From NCBI GenBank assembly GCA_021613335.1, contig JAJTWR010000362.1, positions 1,213,501 through 1,277,500 of the forward strand: a stretch of DNA of 64,000 bases, written 5' to 3'. The translations under genes were made by a program, and so were the position numbers. Shown here in pieces: positions 1 through 19,302 of the stretch. This DNA is from Whitmania pigra (taxonomy: Eukaryota > Annelida > Clitellata > Hirudinida > Haemopidae). Under the pieces are notes generated by a model. The model worked only from the letters and a program-made list of their open reading frames with translations. It did not search any database and was not told the origin of the DNA. Numbering within the stretch: position 1 is the stretch's first letter; every line of letters starts with the position of its first letter.

Positions 1-3000
1 TAAATACATTTGTTAAATTTGTTAGATTTAAAACAAAGGTTGCGCAGCAAAGGATGCCGCCGCTAGGAAACGTGGCTGACAATGTCTTCGAGACTTCAAA
101 AGACCTATAGGATTGTTGCTATTATGGTTATAATTATTAATATTGTTATGCTAATTAGAGGTTTTGAGAGAATTCATAATTTGTTTACTCCCATTTTAAT
201 GAAATGGTGTCTCATTTGCATTTGGCTTGGAGTATCATTCCGATTTTGGTTGCGCATTCGTCCCCACTGATGGTTTTGTACATCGGGATAACCAGTGGCA
301 TGTTTTCTGATGTTTTCGATCCCCGTTAACTATTATGTAGATGATGGCGGTAGTGGTGGTTATGGTAGCGACGGACGCAAGTCAATCACAATCATGTGCA
401 TTCAGCATCTTTGGAATTTGAGAAGAGTGACCCAATTAAAACCAAATGCACAAACCGTCTGAGTGAGAGAATGAAAAACCGGATGAATTAAAAAATTTGA
501 GTCTGTCAATTTAAGGGAAGTCAAAAATGATGATATCGATGAGACTAAATCAAAATAATCGACATAAAAAAATCTACATAAATACAATAATCCTCAATAT
601 TGCATCTAGCGTCCGTTTCCAGGGAAACCGGAAACACCTTGAAGACATGCGTATTCTTATTTCTCCTGAACATTGAATTAAAATACCTAAGATTAAGAGA
701 CGTTTGGTTTCCAGTGCCATTAGTTGTTGCATAGTTAAGTGTGGCAGAATAAAGTTCGGCATGGATCCATAAGAAGATAAATTTGATTATTCGGTATTCG
801 CCATTTCATTGAATATTTTCGCATTGCAATTTAACCAATGTTTGCTCGTGTCTTTAATGGAGATCATTGAATATGCAGATAAGCTCGTACTACTAACTCC
901 TCTCCAGCGCGACAATCGGATAGAATGTCTTAAAAAATAGTCTTACCACGTATTTGGCTTTTTGACTTTTCATCTTCTTGAAGCCCTTAAATCCAGAATG
1001 ACTTTCTTTTTGATCTGTTTTAATCTTCACTAATTTTCTACTTCTACGAAATTGAGTTGCATTTAATCCGAAAAAAACTGGAGTGAAATATTTTCGAACG
1101 AACGTCCACAAGCGGAAAAGAGAATTTTACTACCAATCCTGATCTAGAATCTGCAAACGAACGACTAACAATTTGTCGATGCAAACAAGAAAATGACAAC
1201 AATAGCCATTATTAATTGTCATAATTACTTTAATAAAAATTAATTTTACGACTTGTTAAATAAAGATTTGGATTTTTAACAAATTTTATTAATTAATTTG
1301 TATTGTCCTCAGATAAACCACGTACCTCAAAAGCATATCCAAAGTTGTCTAAAGCAGGCAAGGAGGCAGTACTTGGGACTTTTATATTCTACAAAGCGCC
1401 TTTTAACAGTGAGTACTTGCGTGTGCATGCATTCGTACATGTTTTATGAGTTTTTCGTGCACGTGTGAATGCTTGTCCATAAATATTTGCGTAAAGAATT
1501 CTTTGTAAACGAGTAAAATATGCTTGTAAGACAAAGTTTATTCGATTATCTAATAGTCGAGGTTCCATCAAATTTAAAATAAAATTTTAAAGCAAATTAA
1601 AACGCAGCGTCGATGGGACACCTACGGTCAATCACATGCTAGCTATCTGATTAATATTCATAAACTCCTGCTTCCCACCTGAAGTTGCGTTGACGACGAT
1701 CTAGAAAGGTAATCGGCTATGGCTACTCGTATCATCATCATCAACAAAATGATGATGACAACAACTTTAATGACAAAGTTGTTAAAACTAACAAAGAAAA
1801 GAAGAAGGAAACTTAAAGAATTTCACACCTTATTTAGTTACCATTTCTCTTCCAGCAATGACCACGCGGAGACCGTATAACGCAGGTGAATCGGACAAAA
1901 GAGGGTAAATATCTCAATAAAAAAACGAAAAGTGAATTCTGGATGTTCTAAGAAAGAATTGAAAAGTCCACTTTCATCGAATGGTACCGACGGATATAGT
2001 AGCTAGTCTCTCAAAGAAAATTAGGTAGACAAATTGGATAGGTTGACACAAAGGAAATAGGACTACTAGCGTCTCTTAAGGTTCTTTTACAGGTTTGTAA
2101 TCACCTGTACAAATCTAAAACACTGTTGATTAAAGTGCTTGTTAACATCACTGCTATCATCGAGATGTCAATGATCTGCACTGTCAGCGCAACACCAGCG
2201 AACATTAATCAACGTTGCTTACTTATTATTTCTTATTAAAAAATGATTATTCATTAATTATATGCTCGATTATTGTGACTTATCTATTTTGCATCATTTA
2301 CGTAAATAATAAAGTTGTCATCGTCATTATTATAATTTATAGGTTAAGGAAGAATAGTAGGCTTGTTTTATGGTTGAATACATATCCAAGTCACCAGCTA
2401 TTCATCCGTTTGCCTGCAATTTTACGTTGCTTTAAAAAATGATATATAACTAATAAATTTGAAATTGTTAAATTGCACTGTTAAGAAATGCGAAATGCAG
2501 TTAGCTCACAAAATTTGCCGAAGCATGACTGCGTAACTCGAGTTAATAAAGCGCAAAAATATGACGTAATTGTTGCCATCTTTAGCACGGTCACCAAAGT
2601 CAAAAACATTGCCACCATTATTACATAAATTACCAGTGCCATGGCCATTATTATCGATGTCACTATAATCAACATCGCAGACAGTGTCACATGCATTCAA
2701 ATGGAGAAGATTCACTCAGGAGAATGACCTTCAGATCAACTCTGACGAATCTCAGAGTAGGTGGGCTGATTAAACTGCACTAAAAATTAGCTCTTCATAT
2801 CTAAAGAAGGCCAGAGAAGATGAACAAGATAGAATTTGTGTCCAGTTTATATACATTTAATGCAGCACTTTACAGCACAAACTACGATTTAAAAATTTAA
2901 TATTTATTGACAAGGGATTTAAGAAAGTTTTGGATTTTTTAAGAAGGGGCTTGCTGTGTTTTGCTTGAAATGCTTCTAATAGATTCGCACAATTTCGGGA

Positions 3001-4908
3001 AATAAATTGTAAATATGCATGTAAAACGAGTGTTTACGGTTTTGAGGCAAAGCGAAGTACTCCGCGAAGTGGAATTTGAGGAATTTAATAACGTATTCAC
3101 TGACGAAATCGTCCTATGGTACAAGTCATTCGGAGTGAGTGCTGTTAATTGGTTCGTTCGCGAATGACAAATTTTGAATTTTAACTCCACTTTTAATAGG
3201 CATAGTTTTCCGTTAACATTAACTATTTCTCTGCTTATTTAAAACAAAAGTTTACGTATTTGCCCGACTTTTGACATCCTACCTTTATTTACGATCGCGT
3301 ACCGCTATTCACATGGAAACCGGTCTTCGCTAACCGCCTCTGTTAATTTGTCCTGTGATTTCTTTGTTCATTTCATTAATCTTTTGGAAACATGATGGCG
3401 CATACAATGTAATTCGATATTTACTTCAAGTCGAAGCTTGGCGGATAATGACTGCGTGATATTCGAAGCAATCTGAGGAGATAATTTTCATACAGTGGAA
3501 CTCGATGATCTTCAAAGATAATACCACGGAGTTGAATGAATGGCGAATCGGACCCAAATGAAGTAAGAATTATGCAGAAGCCCTCGGGTGGGATTCCACG
3601 AAAATGATAATTCGCGGTTTGAGGAATGCGAATAAATACAACGTGTCCCCGAAAATTTAAAACTTTCGTTGCCGTACAATCTAAGAAAATCGGAAAAATG
3701 CCTTGAAAGTAGTTCATAAAATGGTTGAAGCATAACTCTGCAATTTTAGCATCCGAAGTTTCCAAGCGAACATTTAACGTGGAATGACTAGAAACTCACT
3801 AATTGAGTCGCGCGGTCCATGCGACGAATAACTCCGCTGCAGATAATTTCGGCAGGGTAACCCGCTGAAAGTAAACACAGAAAGGCGCCTGCCTCATTAA
3901 AAAACTAATCTCAATCTCTTCTCTGTTTTGAAAGAACCCCTTACTTCGCCCTTTTTTTTTTATAGGCATATCAACTTTATCGCTTCAAAAACTTATTGCG
4001 ACTCTACGCGTAAAACCATCTTTCCGTGCTTGCACTTCAGACTTCAAAAACCCCCGAAATAATTTTGACCTTCCATTCGCACAAGCGCCTTTCCATTCTC
4101 AGTAACTAGTTTTTCCCAACTGATTTTTGAGGTTAGCTGATACCGATACCCGCGTAGCACTCTCAAATCACTTTCGGATTTTCCAAACTCAAAACATATG
4201 CCTACATAAAATTGTACTTAATTCAGTAAACGACAAACAAAACGTGCTCTACTCATCTCCATTACCTTTATGGTTAATGATTAAAACCGTACTTTCAACC
4301 ACACTAAAATAACCTCATATCAGTAGTGATAGGCTTATCTTATTTTCAGGTACCGATACAACAACTACGAAAAGGAATTTCAAATACAGCTTCGCATAAA
4401 CAGAGCACCCAAGGGTGGTCCACAAGCGATCATAAATAATCACTTGCATGAAATCATTATACATTACTGGATGTACTTAACATTGAAAACAAAACATTGA
4501 GAGACAACAACTTCTGGACCCCCTAGCACAATGACTCGAGACTCGAGTTCAAGCAAAACCTCCAAGAGATTGCAGCAAAACTTAAACGTGACTTATATTC
4601 TTCACGAAAGAAAATTTGTTACCCGAGAATACAAAAATTTGAATGTAATTAAATAAATTTCGAAGGCACCTTAGGCATGTAAGTGCAGACACAAAAACGT
4701 TTCCAAGTTATCACTAGAAATTCCCTAAATCAAGTGTTTTACAATAAATGATGAAATGTCACAATAATTTGTGGATTTCAGAGATGTTCACTAAAATTTT
4801 TACAAAAAAAAAAAAAAATAAATTTAATCAAAAAATCATGTTAAAGTTGTAAAATATTGAAAATGATTAATAAAATGGGGATAGCTTGAGACCAGACTAG
4901 TTTGGTAC
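1..4908. other. No supported gene (left flank)
   Basis: I see no chain of exons with splice sites and protein-like content. Short open frames occur, the longest near 3421-3765 on the minus strand, but two overlapping minus frames are open there at once and neither resembles a known family. An open stretch at about 39-108 (+) ending in TAG could be the last exon of a gene entering from the left, but its putative acceptor lacks a pyrimidine tract. The right part (4822-4908) is the 3' UTR of GBE1. Confidence 0.5.
4822..4827 (-). terminator. Poly(A) signal candidate of GBE1
   Basis: ATTAAA on the minus strand about 80 nt past the GBE1 stop, followed immediately by a long T run on the coding strand (poly-A on plus at 4804-4817). 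This fits a cleavage and polyadenylation region with a U-rich downstream element. It is a variant hexamer, so only a candidate. Confidence 0.4.
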
Positions 4909-10798
<5,890 letters not shown>

Positions 10799-12533
10799 CT
10801 TAGACACCCTTGAAGTTAAGTTCACTCTAAGCTCAGTCTCATCTACTACAACACTTTTTATAAGTTGAAATTCTTAAACGTAACTAAATAAATGTGAGTA
10901 ATTTTAGTTTGCAGAAAAATATTTTTATTATAATTTATCATGCCGACCAGATTGGAGCATTCAACTGGTATCTTTGAATTAACAGCATTGAATATTTTAT
11001 ATATTGAATTATGTCCCAAAAATTTTTATTCTCGAAAATAATTGTCACATTGCATGGAAGAATGCCAAACACCATAAAACAGAGCCATATACAATCTTAA
11101 GCTTACTCCTCGAAATTTTAGTCTAAGTTGGTCCCAATATATCAAATTTTCATGACTTTTTTGAGTTCCTAAAGGTTTTTGATTTTGAATGCGGTCCTTT
11201 CGCACCTACAACACCAAAATGTACCAACCGTTAATGAGTGATAAACATTAAAAAATAAAAACAAGCAGTTAAGAATAATTTAGTGCGTTTTATTCCAGAT
11301 AGTTATACGAAAAATATACAAATGGTATGGTTACTTTCGCTAAATAATAATAATAATTATTATTGATTTATTAGGCGCTATGTGCATAGCATAAGAGGCT
11401 AAACTAAACTGAACAGAACAATTCTTGAAACTCAATCACAAAATCTCTTTCCCTTCGAAACTTTCGGTCCAAGTGACACTCAGGTACATAAAATTTATGC
11501 CAATCTTTCCCTCGCTTCTTTTTTTTTTTACAATTTGAATCACTTTATTTGTACTTTCAAAAATTACAAAACATCAACCGTGAACAAGAAACATCCTAAA
11601 AGGAAAAACTCCAATGTCCAATTATAAATGACAGTAATTTAAAAAAAGCGGATGAGGTGATTGCTGAATTATACAGGTTATGACGATTCAATAAGAAGCT
11701 GTTTATCAAGACGCTTGAAAGAGTAAAAGTTTGATTGACCAGATATGTGAATTGGTACCACAGAGCAGACGGTTGGACCTAAACAAAACCGTTATCTCAC
11801 ATCGATTTTTTGCTTCGACAGATGAGGTGAGGCATACTTTCTGCAAATAACTCTTTTTTTCTCATGTACAACAATATACTCGCACATCTATTTGTGCATT
11901 ACACAACGATTATCCCGTTTAAAAGAAGCAAGGACACCTAATCTGGCCGACCACCTGTTTTGCTGCACCTAGAACTCGTTCGGGCTCTCACAAGTTGCTC
12001 GCGGTAATTTTAATCGATGTTACCGGCATTGCATCAATTTCACAATTCAATGACTCACCATGCGTTGCGACAGATCCGAGCTATTATCATCAACGCCCCG
12101 TATTAAAGGCCTATTTTCGAAAAGAACTTAAATTACGTGCACCTTGAGAAATAATGTCTGGACATATTTTCGGGGAAACACGATATTTATAACAACCAAA
12201 TAAAAGCGAAAATGAAAATTTGCTCATGGTCATAAAACGCAACAAATGTGTGACTCAGGCTTCTGTGAAACTGATAGGTCTCTTTGTAGGATCTTTGGTT
12301 ACTGATCCTCCACTTGAGGTTGAGCCCCACACATTCACATCTTCATGCTAATGGTTTCATAAATAACGGAATTATTTCAAGCAAAAGTTGAGCAACATCT
12401 CTTTAAAGTATAACAGTATAAGAATTATAAAAATACTTAGAAGTACATACGATATGATGCAAAGAATGAAATTGAAATTCTTAACTCATTCTATTAATTC
12501 ATAACTATTCTAAAAATGCTAAAAACAAATTAT
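10799..12533. other. Intergenic: GBE1 upstream / antistasin-protein 3' side
   Basis: About 1.7 kb between the GBE1 start codon and the stop of the next minus-strand gene. It should contain the GBE1 promoter and 5' UTR and the 3' UTR of the antistasin-type gene. I see AT-rich sequence with no exon chain. Near 11371-11398 there is a short imperfect inverted repeat (GCGCTATGTGCATAGC-like), of unknown meaning. Confidence 0.5.
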
Positions 12534-15500
12534 CTAAGCTTCCAATATGAAATCCCACACAACCTTGCTTTTGTTATGCGATGCTAGGGAGTCTGAAGAG
12601 GAAGTGTTCAGAATCGACTTAATGGAACCTCTTCCCGTTGTCTTGCAACGCTGAAGAGAAAATTGAAGATATAAAAATAATTACTAATTGTTGGTATTAT
12701 GCTTTTCATTCAGAGTACCTCATAAGTTCATAAATAGAATTGTGAAATGAATAAAGTAAAACTAACCACACAGATAAAGTAGGTGATAACCATTGAGACA
12801 ATAATGGCTAGGGGAACAAGTACGCAGAGGAGAATGATCAGAATGACCTCCCCGTGGGTTAAGAATTGGGGAGGGGTTTTCGTGGTCGATATTGATGATT
12901 CATCCTTGAAGGACAGGATCAATGCAGAGTATGATTGATTGTCCAGAGTGATGTCGAAGTTGGTCTGAAATCGAACCGCAGACAATGTAAAATAACAATA
13001 AATTCACTCATACATCAAAGCAACATTGATAAAGACAAAGTTTATTTCAAGCCACATAACCTCATACATACAAATCAAGCACAATCACCTGGTCATTGCT
13101 GGCCCTGAAGTTTTCTGGATTTTTATAGAGGACATCAGCTGTCAAGAGAATGCTTCCCCTCTCCAACCGAGTGATGGAGACAAGATCTCTCTTCACCTGA
13201 TACTTCGAAGACAATCGATCGACCACCTCCCTCGTCAGAGACTCGAGACGTCCGAGGACGTAAACCTCGAAGCTGGCATTTATTTTCATTCTGATGTTTC
13301 GCTTTGCGTAGGCATCCATGCAGAGTCCAAGCTGAGCACTGGAGCACGACGTGCTCTCGCAGTTCTGATATTCGACAATTTGGCACAGCTGACCAGCTGG
13401 ACACCGGATAGAAGCACATGGGTCAAAGCATTCACATGTGTTACAACCAACAAAGTCCTTGACTTTGCCAAAAGGACACACGACCTGACAGGTCGTTGGA
13501 CTGCATATGCATTTTGGCACTTCAACAGGGGTGCAATAGGGAATGATTCTCCCATCACTTGATTTAAAGGTTTGACCAACGGAGGAGACAGGACAAGATG
13601 TCATCTGGACTCGACACTGCTGACTGGTTGAGCCACAAGTGAAGCCCTAAAATGATTGATCACGTGATTACAAACATTTTCTATAAGATAAATATTACTA
13701 TTATAAAGAATAAACATTATTATTTAAAAAATTATTTACCTCACAGATGTCAATGCATTCACATTTCGGACAGCCTAATGAGTCGAGCTTGTAGCCATGG
13801 CGACAGTCTAAGGAACACTGAAAAGAGGGACAGGCATAGGACTGCAATCTGCAGACCGACCGGCAAGACGCCTCTGAAGAGAATCTATCAGGAATAATGG
13901 ATAAACAAATAAATGTGATGAAATAAATAAATTTATCGTCAGCATCAAAAACATACATCATCACAATGCTAAACAAGTTACAGGCTTTGTGCATTGTCAA
14001 TATGTCATATGCTTTGATACAAGCAAGCATAAGCATGCATCGTCACTGGGTAACAAACAATTACGAATGTTTGTTTGTAAACTTAATATTGATATTAAAT
14101 TACACTGAGATAGAAATAGATGACTTCCAACCTGTTTTCATTTCCAAGACAACCTTTGTACCAAAAAGGCTCACAAGTCTGCAATGAGGAGTTGAAGCGA
14201 TACTGCAGCACGGGAATATCCAGACAAGGTACACCTTCATCCAATGCCTGGAAACACGATGGATGTTGACCTATGCATGGAGCAAATTAGACTGATGAAT
14301 ATTCATAGCACAACAGGTGTGACCGATCAATACGAATAATCTAAATATGAGTCATTTTAAGTTTTAAGATATTAAGCAGAAGTTAAGCAATGAAATAGCT
14401 TTCTGAAACATAATAAATTTAAAAATTATTATCAAAATATATGTAAAGAATTAGCATTTAAAATACTTGGAACGCATTTTGGTATCTTAGGACAGGGTGG
14501 AAAACAGTTTGGATGAGACACCATCTGACAAGTTTGATTGGTAGGACATAAGGAGTTCTGGCGGTAACGTAAATAATGGTTAAATCACTAATGGCTTTGA
14601 TGGAGATACAATTGCGGGAAATACAAAATGCGGACGTCATGGAAAAAAGATTAAGGAAAAAATATTGAACCTCGCAATCAGCAGGACAATCACACACTGG
14701 ACAGGGCAATTCTGGCTTGGACACGACCGAGCAGGGTCTATCACAATAAGGCCTAGTGCATATTATTGGTGTTTTCGTTGTTGTCGTACCTGCCACATAT
14801 CATTATCATTGGCATGAATATCATAATTTCAGAGCTGCCATCACCATCATCGTGATCATCCATGATCACTCGGACCTCCTAGTTATCAATATCAACTCAC
14901 TGAGGCATAAGGGTAAGCCGGTGCAGTTAGCACCCTCAGGGCATGATATCTTTGAAACAACACAAATCTGCCCTTGTGGACACTGATGGGTCTAAGAAAA
15001 TATATTCTGACATTCAATAATAACCTCTTAATGATACCAATAATATTAAAAAATTCACCTTGCATGGATCCACCTGCGTGCAATTACAAGCGGGACACCT
15101 GCTGACCGGACTTAGATATTCTGTACATCCCGGTTCGCAAGCGACCGAGGAGCAATGGTGAGTCGTCGTGGTAGGCACAGTGGTAGTGATGGCTTTAAAC
15201 GTAATTACTAAATTTACCAATATTATTATTAATATTATTAAATTTTACCAATATTATTATTAATATTATTAAATTTTACCAATATTATTATTAATATTAT
15301 TAAATTTCCAGATCATTTTTGTTTTAAATCTGAGAAAATCTATTGCAAAACTTTGTGTAGACAGAGCTCAAATAATTACTCAAACAATTTCGTCAATAAG
15401 TTTACTTTCACAGTAAGGCATGGGGCCGTCTCTACATTCCGAGCCGTTGAGGCAATCGTCCCTTGTTATCTTGCACACGCTGCCCGGAGGACACGTGTCG

Positions 15501-18500
15501 TTCTTATAACGAATAATGGGAATTAGATGATTTTAATGTCGAATGAAAAACTGTCTTGAAAGCAATGATTGCATAAACAAGTTGGATTTGATGATGCGCT
15601 GCCATTGCAAATACATAAATTTTTGTTTAATTATGAATTAAGACTTTTATACCTTGCACAATTCATAACAGGTGCAGTTTGGAAGAATGCAGCCCTGGGA
15701 ATCCTTCTGAAAACCTACGAGGCATTTTTTCTCTCCACAGTTTATAGGTTGGCATGGGTCAACTAAAATTGATTATCATATTCATGAAGAGAGTGGCAAA
15801 CATCAATAACCTAATTTAATTGCAAATGACAGTGGTGACTCAGTGTCCAAAATTAAAAATCAAATTTTATGTCTATCAATGGATATCTTACTTAAAATCA
15901 CTTTATGCATCACTTTATCTTACAATAATTGAATTTACAGTTACATAACCAATAAATAATATCGACGCATTACTAGGTTTTATTGCCACACAATGAGGCT
16001 CGTGCGTTCCGTTTGCATTCATCACTGCCTTGCAGACCTCATTTGACTTGCAGGTAAAATCCTGAAATCGTAGAAAAGTTCTTTTAAGCCAATAATAACA
16101 ACAAATAACTGACTGATTGGAATAAAATATAAGTACAGAAAATAATAAAAATGACTAGAATTAAATAAGAATTAGATGAAATGCAACATCACCAATTAAC
16201 TCTAATACTTGCTACATTTTCCGATCCCACGGTGGAATAATGAAAAACTGCGCATAATGACAGCTGTCTTTATGAAAAATATATTGTAAACAAACAAGAT
16301 TTTAAGCAACCAACCACGCAAGGAGAAGTCTTGCACGTACACAGTTCGCAGCCTGTTACCGAATCGATGACATTGCCGTACGTACAGTACAAGGGACAGG
16401 ATGCATTTGGGCAAAGGCATTGGCAGAGGTTACACCCATTAGAATCTTTCGCAAACCCGTTCGAACATTGAGAAGAAGTGAGTTTGCAATCACTTGAGCT
16501 TGGGCATTCTAATGATTATTAAGATTAATTATTTAATCATCTTTCGCCTAGCAATAATATTAATACCATGACATCGAATCGTAATCTATTAAACATATTG
16601 TGTTTTAATTGGTCACCAACGAGTTCATCGTCATCGTAACAGACGCACCTTTGCAGATTGGCATCGGAGCATCTCGACAATCCGTTTCGTTGGTGCAGTC
16701 GTCGGCACTCATCACGCAGTATTCGTTTTTGTCACACTTTCCCTGACAACGAAAACAAGTTGCATAAAATCGTATCAACAAATTAACATAATCAATAGAG
16801 AACAGAGATTAACCAACTTCGCAAGGATTATAGCACAAGCAATCTTTAGTGTTGCATCCATTGGAATCCAACTTGTGACCATATTTACATGGCACATTAG
16901 AACAGTCTGGACACTTGACTATATAAAATATATATTAAGCATAAAATAATGGTTAAATTGCAAAATAGCAATAGGAATAAACTTTTAGTGATTAAAAATA
17001 CATGACCATAAAATCATTACGTACTAGAAACCAGTTAGATATATTATATGCAAATCAATTCATCAGTTAATGGTTCGTGGCAAAATGATGCACTCTTAAG
17101 AGTCAAGTATTATTCAACAAAAATGAGCTTACCTTTTCTTTCACACATTCCGTAGACTCTATTATATTTTGTGTATTTTTTCACACATTTTTCATCAACG
17201 GCACACTTGTCCTGAAATTTTAGTTATATGAAAATTAACAAATTAATATTCAACTGATAATTTAATAACACACACACACACACACACACACATCTCCTGC
17301 TTAAGCTGTTGCACCACATGTCTGAATATGTCTACAATTTTTATTTTTACTCACCAACCAAAGCTTAACATGACAATAAATATGCTCTGAATACAACATT
17401 AATTTGGTTAAAATCAATAATATAATGATTATATTTACATCTATAATTTTTAACAAAATCAATTCCTAAACTAGAAAAATAAAATAATGTTAATAACTTG
17501 AGGATTAATAATTTAGACTACCTAAGAAAATAAGTCAATGCACAAATGAATAATGGCAAATTTAATAATGTGAATTAACTGTAACACTCATGAAGAATAA
17601 GCAACAGGAATGCATTATTTATTTACTTCACAATCGATCATTGCACAGGAGCACAGGTCGCATCCCGTCTTTTCGTCCACGGCGTAGTCGGAACAGTACG
17701 TAAAACACTCGTCAGTGCAGGGACAGCCTTGACACTCGCAGACGTCGCATCCATCATTATTCTTGGCATGACCTAGAGGACACACACCGGCCTTGGGGCA
17801 ATCCATTTTGGGACAACCTGCCATTGGCATAGATAACTAACTTAAAGAACTGAATATTAATATTGTTTACACTAATAGGGCTGCCCATACTTGTAGCTAT
17901 TCTAAATTTACCATTTCTAAAGTTACATATGTCGTAGACAAAATTCGAAGCAACCGTGGCACAAAATAATTAATTTTTCATTAGCAATGATCTTAAATAT
18001 CAAGGGCAATGCTTTAACTGACCGACACAAGAGGGCATCAAGGTTCCATTTGATGAAGGCAGCATCTGGCATGTATAGTTAGCAGGACAACCAAAGTTCT
18101 GGCATTGAAATATTATTATTATTATTGTTGTTGTTGTTGTTGTCGTCATTGTTGCAGCCTTTGACATTGTCACCATCATCATTATCATCATCACAGTCGT
18201 CAACATCATTATTTTAGTTATCGTGGCACAGGCAAAACTCCCGGCCAAACAACAGTGCGAGCAAAGAAAGCAACTCACCAGACACGGATTCTTGCAATCG
18301 CAGGTCTGGCATCCCTTGGCATCCGATTCGTATCCGAACTTGCATTCTGGCAGTCCGCAGAACAATTTGGGACAAACGGCTGCATAAACAATTTTAACAG
18401 AAGTCAAGACACATGAATGCAAAAAATAGATGGTCACTTGGCTCAATCACAATGGAATATCTCCTAAATATGGAAAAATTAACAAAACCACTACATCAAT

Positions 18501-19266
18501 AATACTTAAAAAGCAACAATAATAACTGCAATAAAACGACAATATTTACCCACTTTAGAAAAATGATAAACAAATGTTTACCAAGAGAGAAAAGAATGAA
18601 TCATTAAAATGAGAGTAAATAATTGCAGTCTTCATACCATTTACATTTGTGACATTTATACTTGAACAGTAAAAATGAAATCCATTAGATATAATTAAAT
18701 GCTAGACATGTCATTCCTCAAAAATCCATCATGACTTGATTGTTCAATTGACAAAGACTTTTAGATGATAATATGTATGATATCACATTACGATGATTAT
18801 AATAAACATAGCAAAAACAAGTCAGGCATGCAAAGAGGATCGATTTCCAAGAGTTGGATTCGAAATCACCATTTGCTAATTTCATGTTTAGAAACAATTG
18901 TGATGTTATCAATGTTTAATACTTCTAACAAACATCATCATTTATTCAACCAGATTGTATGCTAATTCGTTTACTTGTAAAGTACAAATGAAAGGTACCA
19001 GGTTTTACGATGCAAGTGCCATAGAAGGTGCTATCGGGAGACGACGTGACGACACATTTCTCGTTCTCATTGCATCTCTGAGATAAACAAAATTCAATGC
19101 CTCTCGATCAGTGCACTATTCTCTAGTTCATGAGAAAATACAGGTTCCAGAACATTTATTCAGAATTTGATATTTCAGATTTCTTTAGCATTTGAAACTA
19201 ATATATTAATACATCTAAATACATAAATATTTATTTGTATAAATAACATTACGAATCACAAGTCTA

Positions 19267-19302
<36 letters not shown>

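Noticed and set aside
39..108. Candidate terminal exon of a gene entering from the left
   Set aside because: The AG at 38 lacks a pyrimidine tract and only 23 codons are open; nothing else supports it.
3421..3765. 114-aa open frame on the minus strand
   Set aside because: A second minus frame is open over much of the same DNA, there are no splice partners, and nothing in the product resembles a domain.
13026..13562. 178-aa open frame on the plus strand
   Set aside because: Exact shadow of the large exon 20 of the antistasin-type gene on the minus strand, which has the cysteine pattern and splice sites.
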